This document shows positions 57,499 through 64,000 of a stretch of 64,000 nucleotides of DNA, piece by piece; within the stretch, counting starts at the first letter, position 1, and every line of letters starts with the position of its first letter. Below the pieces are notes generated by a model that was not told the DNA's origin, made no database searches, and saw only the letters and a program-made list of their open reading frames with translations. The translations under genes were made by a program, and so were the position numbers. The stretch comes from Alviniconcha marisindica (taxonomy: Eukaryota > Mollusca > Gastropoda > Provannidae). Location of the stretch: NCBI GenBank assembly GCA_018857735.1, contig JABMCL010000715.1, forward strand, positions 1,461,896 through 1,525,895. Reading direction: 5' to 3'.

Positions 57499-57571
57499 TA
57501 AGGTCTCTGCCCAGCAGATTGTGCTGGTATTCAGTGACCATAATTCTTGCTTCGACGAGTCTGTCTCTGAA

Positions 57572-58534
57572 CTACATGTTCATATCCATTGTTCCAAGCA
57601 CCTGCACTGAATGACCTGTAAATGACCTTATTTTTACTTTGGGTCTATCAAGTACACAACACCCAAAGATCGTCTTTACTGTATCATTGCCCATGATAGT
57701 GAAAGGGGACCCTGTGTCAGTCTCAAATTCCACTGGTTCTCCTTGAACTTCCAGTTCACACAACATTGGAGCACTCTTTTCTTCCCCTCTTACACTGCAC
57801 ATCATTGTGTGGACTTCATCATCACTATCATCTTGGACTTCCATCCCACCTGGTGACATTTGCATGGCCTTTTCAGCCACAGCAAAAACAGTTCTTGTCG
57901 TGGAAACCACATTGCCTTGGATCATGATCTGAGCCACAATGAAAACAGTCTTTCGCCGGTCTTCCATCTTTGTGTCCGCCACTTCTCTCCTTCCCCTGAA
58001 ACTGTCTACAGCCCTGAGACTTGGACTCATCCTGTACTTTTAGTACACCAGCTGCTTGATCACCTGCAGAGATCTGCATTTCTTTAACATTCCTGCATGC
58101 TGCTTCATGAGATTCTGCAATCTGGAAGGCATGATCAAGTGTCAGATCACCATCTGGGACAGGCAGAATCTTCTCCTGGATATGCTCATCATTAATCACA
58201 GCAATAAATCTGTCACACAATGCTCGTGAGACAAACTGTCCAAAATTGCAAGGACCAGCGAGTTGTTGCAACTCTGCCAGGAACATCTGAACACTTTCCT
58301 CCTTCTTACAGCTTCTAGAGTAGAACAGGAGACTGGCACTAGTCTCAAAAAGTGTGGGTTTAAAATGGTTCTTGACAAGATCAAGAACAGCTGCGAAAGT
58401 TTTGTTTCAGGCTTGTCGGGGAGACACAGACTTTTGATAAGGTGGTAAGTCGCTGACCCAACATTTGCGCACAGAATGCACACTTTTTTCTTGTCGTTGT
58501 CAATGTCATTTGCCATGAAAAAAATACCTGCCAT
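57572..58534 (-). pseudogene. gag and protease of the intron-4 gypsy element
   Basis: Gag runs through two frames (a slip near 58290) and includes MFLAELQQLAGPCNFGQFV and HAFQIAESHEAACRNVKEM. The zinc knuckle follows (CFHCGSDHDPRQC, then CFCCGKKGHA in the shifted frame). The protease retains FETDTGSPFTIMG, with an intact DTG. Then RPKVKIRSFTGHSVQVLG, typical of the protease-to-RT region. Confidence 0.87.
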
Positions 58535-58817
58535 TGTTGTACAACAGTGAAGAAGCGTTTGAAATAGTAAGAAAAATTTATCTTTTGTTGAGGGGTTCGA
58601 GCTTTAATAGTTCAAAGGCAAACTTATCAAATGATCTCGATGGCGGGAGAGACCCTTTAAATTTTCACACCTTGCCTGGGTTTTCAGCATCAACTTCAAA
58701 GACTATGGCTGCTCCAAGGCTTCCCAGCTCACAAAATAACTCATAACTGATGTAACCATGCCTAACTTGAACAGCTCACCTAACAGTTTGAGATGGTTTT
58801 ATCCTCGTCGCCAAATA

Positions 58818-58943
58818 TGTTGCATTTTAAACAACAATGCCTTATAAAACATTCATGATATGAGAACCACCTTGTACTGATCTCTCAGGGGGAAATAATT
58901 ATAATAAAGCATGCTAGTGGTCTCCCTTAGACCAGACACAACA
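58818..58943 (-). repeat. 5' LTR of the intron-4 element
   Basis: 126 bp, aligned to 55122-55234 over its length with scattered differences. Confidence 0.88.
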
Positions 58944-59459
58944 TATATATATTCCACCAAGCTGTGTGTGCATTACACTCTGAATACCAGTACTACACTC
59001 AAAATAAGATTTTGTTATGCCCATGTGAAGTCTTGTGAAGGGTTGGCAACTCTGACATCATGATCAGTGTTGTCAAACTCCAAAGGCAGTGGTAAAGTCA
59101 AGCAGGGTTAGTGAGACAACTTTTCCATTGCTTACACTGCAGAGCAGGTCACTCTGTTACCTGAATCAGGGAAGTTTCCATATCAAAGCCAGCTCAATAG
59201 GCAGATTGAACTTTGTCATGAAGATCATTTTTGTGATGAATGTGCAATAAGTTGTGCAGTTACAACATACTCAAGAAGCATAGAAATAGAAATAGTAGAT
59301 TGGAGACAGGTTAGTAGTTGTTCATGTGCTGAAGCTCAAGACTAGGTTTCCTTCAGAAGATGGATAATGAGTGCTGTCTTGAAGCACTTTGGTACACCAA
59401 CATGCTTCCATTGATGATATTCCCAAGAAATGGGAGTAAAATGTAAAGATGATTCAGGA

Positions 59460-60040
59460 TGACTCTGGCTGGAGCTGGATCAGAATTCCAAATCATGTTA
59501 CTACCTACTTCGCCAAACTTGCTCTGTTGGAAAGTATCTTTCCACCAAGGCCACAGTAAAACTGGTCACTTCACTCATTCTGTCGTGCCTCAACTACTGC
59601 AAGTCTCTCCTTTCTGGTCTGCCTGCTTCCTCTTTCCATAGCCTTTAGGGTATTCAGAACTGTGCTGCAAGCCTCATCCTCAAAAAACATAAAACTGGCC
59701 ATATCACTCCTTTGCTTCAGACTATCCACTGGCTTCCAACCCCACATATAATTCAATAAACACTCTTTGCTGTAAATGTGCTGCACTCACTACTCCCTCT
59801 TATCTCTGTGTCTGTCTTCAACTCTACACACCCTCCTGTACTCTCCACTCTGCTTCTGATATTCTCAGCCTCCAGATTCCCCATACCAGACTTTCCACTG
59901 TTGGTTCCTGCACAGTTTCCACCTTTGGCCTCTCTACATGAAATTACCTTCCCCTTCCTCTCTGAAAGGAACGCTAATTGGACTCATTCATATGTAACCT
60001 TAAGACTTTTTTTCCCCAGAAAATAGAACTGCCATGTTTT
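59460..60040 (+). pseudogene. LINE reverse transcriptase C-terminal part
   Basis: After small frame slips the plus strand reads ATVKLVTSLILSCLNYCKSL, LSGLPASSFHSL, QNCAASLILKKHKTGHITPL and LQTIHWLPTP. The last part includes FNSTHPPVLSTLLL and a DLPL-like end. These are motifs of the region following RT in CR1/L2-type LINEs. Several stops show it is dead. It lies in cwo intron 4 in the same direction as the gene. Confidence 0.82.
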
Positions 60041-60600
60041 CCACTTCTCAAGCTGCTATCTTCCTCTGAACCAACTCCCTGTTTATTGTGTGTTGTTGTA
60101 AATTGTGCTAATGTGTGTGTACTTGTGTGAATGGGTGCCTGTGTATGCACTTAGAATAATCCATGGACAAGATTGCATGTATGCACATAGAATAGATTTT
60201 GTGTGATACAAGCACTTTTGTTATTATTATTAACTCTGTCTGATGTCTTTCCTCTGTATCTTGATCAAACTGTCAAGAATGCCCAGTGGAATAAATGTAG
60301 CAGAACAAGTGGTGGTGAAAAAGAGCTCTGTGTGAAGAAAACAGTCAGATGACTGCAGCCTTTTCATCCATATCAGGAAGGACATGGGTTCAGCTAGCCT
60401 TTCCTTCACCAGGAAGTCGATTCACAACACATCTTTGGATCTAAGGCTGCATGTGTCAGTTTGTACTGTGTGTTTGCTTCACATTTTTTCCTTGCTTGGT
60501 TCAAAAGATTAATGTAGGTGATTCTGGCAGTTGTAGATTATTTTATAGATGTTCAATTAATGTTTGTTTTTGGCATACAATTCCATTTTATATCTGACAG

Positions 60601-60795
60601 ATGCAAGGCCAAGTAGTGAGACATGCAGGACTGCACATGGTACCTGTTGTCATGAGCAGTTTCAACATGGGTTCAAGGAATGTCAGAATGAGACACTCCG
60701 CTACTTTGTGGAAGGAGAGGCCATGGTGGCATCAGATCCCTTCTGCATGCGTGTTATGGAGCATCTGTCAACCATTGCACAGCAGTGTGGGACTC
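60601..60795 (+). CDS. cwo: cwo exon 5: Orange domain
   Basis: The acceptor TGACAG ends at 60600 and the donor GTAAGT starts at 60796. Phase 1 at the start joins exon 4 and phase 1 at the end leads to a further exon outside the window. It reads ARPSSETCRTAHGTCCHEQF, QHGFKECQNETLRYFVEGEA and DPFCMRVMEHLSTIAQQC. GFKECQNETLRYFVE followed by a short linker and MEHLSTI is the two-helix Orange layout, which gives partner specificity and repression in this family. The Cys-rich linker before it is unusual. The C-terminal repression part is not in the window. Confidence 0.9.
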
Positions 60796-60914
60796 GTAAG
60801 TTAGCAGATGTGAAATATATTCGTGATAAATAAGTCACAAAGTGGTTTGAACACCATGAAGCTGTCATGCCAACAGGTGCATTTGATTCTTCACTTTTCT
60901 CACTCACACACTGG

Positions 60915-60918
<4 letters not shown>

Positions 60919-60984
<66 letters not shown>
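60919..60984 (+). repeat. (TC)n microsatellite
   Basis: About 66 bp CT/TC, 120 bp into intron 5. Confidence 0.97.
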
Positions 60985-60987
<3 letters not shown>

Positions 60988-61229
60988 CAGTCCCATCTTT
61001 GGGTGAGGACTGGGTGTAAAAAAGCATGAGATACATCCTTATATTTTACCCTCATATACAAAAATCATATCGTATCTCTCTCTGTCTTTCTCTTTGACTG
61101 GGTGTAAAAAAGCATAATATGCATGCTTATATTTTACTCTCATGAATAAAGAATTGTATATCTCTCTCAGTCTCTCTCTTTTCAGGTTTTACACTGGACT
61201 GGCCATGTTTAAAAATAATTAAAACATCA

Positions 61230-61411
61230 CACATTTAATAATAATAAATGCATTTCTAATGTGCCAAATCCATCTGTAATTATACATGTGAGGCTCAAAG
61301 CACTATACATGAAACATGACAACAATACACAACCTAATGTAATACTGCTTTACATATCTCACTTCTTTCATATATCCTATTTTCTCCCCCTGCATCCACA
61401 CACATGCATGT

Positions 61412-61468
<57 letters not shown>

Positions 61469-61960
61469 TCTTGCAAAACCCCTTTCTTCCCTCACTCTAT
61501 CCAAGACCCTCACCCCCACCCCCATAAACAGTCAGCCAGTGAAGAAGACAGCAACAAAGCAATAACAAAAATCAGTCCAGCGTCTAAAGCCTGTGAGAGG
61601 GTTAGAGTAGGAAGAAGTAAAGAAGAGAAAGGTTTAAGATAAGTTTTGAACTGTGTGAAAGAACTGCAGTGTTGGATGTAAGCAGGAAGGTTGTTCCGGA
61701 CAATGGGAGCCCAAACAGAGAATGACCGGTAACCAAAGCCCTTAAGTTTTCATCTTGCACAAGAAAAGTATTTTTTTTTCAAAACTGGAAGAGAGAGTTC
61801 GAGAGGGAGTGTATGAGAGACGCGATGAAAGGTATGGTGGCGGAGTATCATCAGTAACCCAGTGTTCTCTTTCCTTGTAAAATGCAATGGGCTGAATTTA
61901 TGAACACAAGGAAAGTAAGTCCTTTCCTACAGAGAGGGATGCTGTATGCCTACATAACAA
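61230..61960. repeat. SINE-like dispersed repeat region with an (AC)n run
   Basis: Segments such as GTGAGGCTCAAAGCACTATA (61288 on), AAGGTTTAAGATAAGTTTTG and GGAAGGTTGTTCCGGACAAT look like known animal retroposon modules. An AC microsatellite lies at 61415-61466. Boundaries cannot be set. Confidence 0.45.
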
Positions 61961-62645
61961 ATCCAGTGTTCGAACCCTGCAGTCATGCTGTACTATCACA
62001 TAACAATTATTGAGAGAAAAAAACAATTAATCAAAAGCCAAGCTAGCGCCATGTACAGCACACAAAATACAAATGCATGACCCTCCCCCCCCACCCCACC
62101 CCCTCCCCCCCATTAACTTCACACAATGAAACTTCATATTTAATCAATAAAATATATGTGTTCTCTTTCAATATAGCATACAGTCAATTTTGTTTAAAGA
62201 ACTTACACAATGACCTCCTTCAGATGTACAAACAGAATGCAGTTCATCAGTGCAACAGCAGATAATTGTTTGTGCCTGTGAACTTCACAGACAGCTTACA
62301 GTGCACACACACAGGTACACAGGCTGACAGTATCACACACAAACATGACTGGGACACTGACCTACTAATCATTCAAAAGGGAAAAAATGCAAAAGCATGG
62401 CAAGATTTAATGTAAACACGCAGTATCGTCTTAGCAAACAAGAATGTGCTGGTTGCCTACACTCTCAACAAACATTGCAATTTATTCCAATAAAAGTAAA
62501 TATTTAGCTAAGAAAACTAAACTTGTGCAACTTTACTTCCCTTGGAAGTTGGAGGAAAAAAAATTCTAGAGTAGATGCATAAAGCCTATTCTGACCTGCT
62601 CCAGGCTTAAATGGGGACTGTTGATAGTTGTAGGTTGTGAGCAGT

Positions 62646-62669
62646 GGGGGGGGGGGGGGGGGGGGGGGG
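62646..62669 (+). repeat. Poly-G run of 24
   Basis: 24 uninterrupted G on the plus strand, a strong G-quadruplex candidate, in cwo intron 5. Confidence 0.97.
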
Positions 62670-63590
62670 TGATTTCTGTCTGCAGTACCCTACTGTGGAG
62701 AGAGATATCAAGCTTTTATAACTTAATATGTATTGCCCAGTCAACAGTAAAAAGTTTGATTTACTGTTCAAAAATACACAAAACTATGAAGTATAATAAT
62801 TCAACAGTTAGCCAAGTACAGTACAGTACAAGGTCAAAACACTGTACATTAAATCAGAAGCAAAAGTAAAGTTAACTGTCAGTGATTGATCTATGCTTTG
62901 TAGTCAAACTCAAAGCCAGATCTAACAAAGCCAGATACAGTGAGGTGCTGGATACAGTGAGGCAGATTTTTGGTCCCAGCTAAAATCCTTTGTGGCACTA
63001 AATATTTGTGGCATATACCAAAGTTGAATATTATGTAATCCCACTGAGAGTGAAGCAACATTCTTTTTTTGGCTCCAGCTGATTCATCATTAAAACCTTT
63101 GCTTATAGTGAGGCAAATTCCTGTTTGTATTCATTTTCAGCAATGAAAAGCAAAGGAAGCTACAGTTAGTGAATAATACGTATTTTGATAAAATCTTTGT
63201 GAACATTTTGACCTGTGTGGTTGAGTGGATGTTAAATGTCAAGTCTCAGATCTTTTACATGTGAGCCATTTGAACTTTGACTCTTTTTGTTGTCCTCTGG
63301 CTGAATAATAATAATGTACATTTATCATTATTAACCCAAATATGATATTCTATACACATGTAGAGCACAGTCCTACCAAAACAATTTACATACAGTATTA
63401 TATGGAAACACACACACGCATCATGCGCACACACGCACACATGCACGCATACACACGCACGCACACACACAAACCACGGTGAATTCAAACATGTATAAAT
63501 AACACTGTATGCACAAGCATGTGAGCACACGTGCACACACTCACATGCACACACACACAGAATGACTGTAGCAGAAACTGGGTATTAATA
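62670..63590. other. Intron 5 sequence without recognised genes
   Basis: Ordinary sequence, followed by an AC-rich, imperfect simple-repeat stretch at about 63410-63560. Confidence 0.4.
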
Positions 63591-63842
63591 TTAGTTGGGG
63601 TGGAAATACTGTGAGAAGAGGAAGGTTTTCAGTTTGGCTTTAAAAGATGACAGGGTTGAGCAGTGTCTAAGGTCTTGTGGGAGTGAATTCCAAATGTGGG
63701 GTCCAAAGCAAGAGAAAGTGCGAAGGCCATGAGTCTTGCGTTTGTAATGTTGGATAGTATTGTTGTAAGGTAGCATAACTAAAATGTAACTTGACATACA
63801 ACAGCAGCAGAGGAGGGGTCTTGTCATGCAGTCAACAAACAT
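63591..63842 (-). pseudogene. LINE C-terminal fragment
   Basis: The minus strand encodes RTFSCFGPHIWNSLPQDLRH and STLSSFKAKLKTFLFSQYF, the conserved last residues of CR1/L2-like LINE pol proteins, ending at a stop. The AC-rich sequence below 63560 may be the 3' end region. The N-terminal part is lost or beyond frame breaks. Confidence 0.8.
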
Positions 63843-64000
63843 TGTTCAAATTTGTCCTTTGTGTCTAGACTCACTCATAATATTGTCCTTGGCCAACTTT
63901 TCTATCAAATGGATCAAAACAATCTTCCACTCAGCTTATCTCCCAAAACACAGTATTGTTGAGACAGCTCTCTTTTGTGTTTTAATGACCTCCTGGCTGC

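Larger units (their letters stand above)
55122..58943 (-). mobile_element. Ty3/gypsy LTR retrotransposon with TATAT target duplications, in cwo intron 4
   Basis: LTRs at 58818-58943 (5') and 55122-55234 (3') start TGTTGTGTCTGG on the minus strand and end in CA. TATAT flanks both outer sides (55117-55121 and 58944-58948). A PBS-like TTTGGCGACGAGGA follows the 5' LTR. Gag, protease, RT and integrase pieces follow in Ty3/gypsy order. The RT palm is deleted. The length of 3.8 kb is short for the family, as expected for an internally deleted copy. Confidence 0.93.

Overview
This is animal nuclear DNA: introns with GT-AG boundaries, very many AC, AG and AT microsatellites, tRNA-derived SINEs, and Ty3/gypsy, DIRS-like and LINE fragments. 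No operons, rRNA or CRISPR-type features were seen. The mix of repeats, and a clockwork-orange type bHLH-Orange gene, suggest an invertebrate, probably a mollusc (a marine gastropod is my best guess, inferred only). Almost everything outside one gene is repeat or non-coding sequence.

The one well-supported gene is on the + strand: a clockwork orange (cwo/DEC-like) circadian repressor. Five exons can be joined with matching splice phases: 37295-37377 (start codon), 49814-49883, 50548-50649 (basic region and helix 1), 52553-52673 (helix 2) and 60601-60795 (Orange domain). The 3' end lies beyond the window. About 120-520 bp before its start codon are five perfect CACGTG E-boxes and one CRE that overlaps an E-box. 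E-box binding bHLH factors, CWO included, act on such sites, so feedback on its own promoter is likely.

Layout. 1-670: possible last coding exon and 3' UTR of an unidentified gene. 2.9-5.9 kb: SINE-tail array, tRNA SINE and DNA-transposon pieces. 5.5-7.9 kb: two MITE copies with 9-bp target duplications. 8.8-10.9 kb and 23.0-25.3 kb: two inverted copies of a THAP-encoding element bounded by TTAA. 12.0-13.9 kb: broken copy of a repetitive invertebrate protein. 18-22 kb: SINE, exon-like block, LINE pieces, a TA-flanked MITE and a head-to-head transposon palindrome. 27-30 kb: dispersed repeats with SINE insertions. 31.8-32.3 kb: ISWI (SMARCA5-like) pseudogene. 32.4-34.7 kb: gypsy remnant without reverse transcriptase. 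35.9-36.5 kb: foldback block full of TTTGTCGCGACAAA palindromes, just before the cwo promoter. 

Inside cwo introns lie a LINE piece, a DIRS-like RT with an internal duplication, a 5.07-kb gypsy element with both LTRs (44271-49340), a second gypsy element with TATAT target duplications (55122-58943) and further SINE and LINE fragments. The large size of cwo here is mostly due to these insertions.
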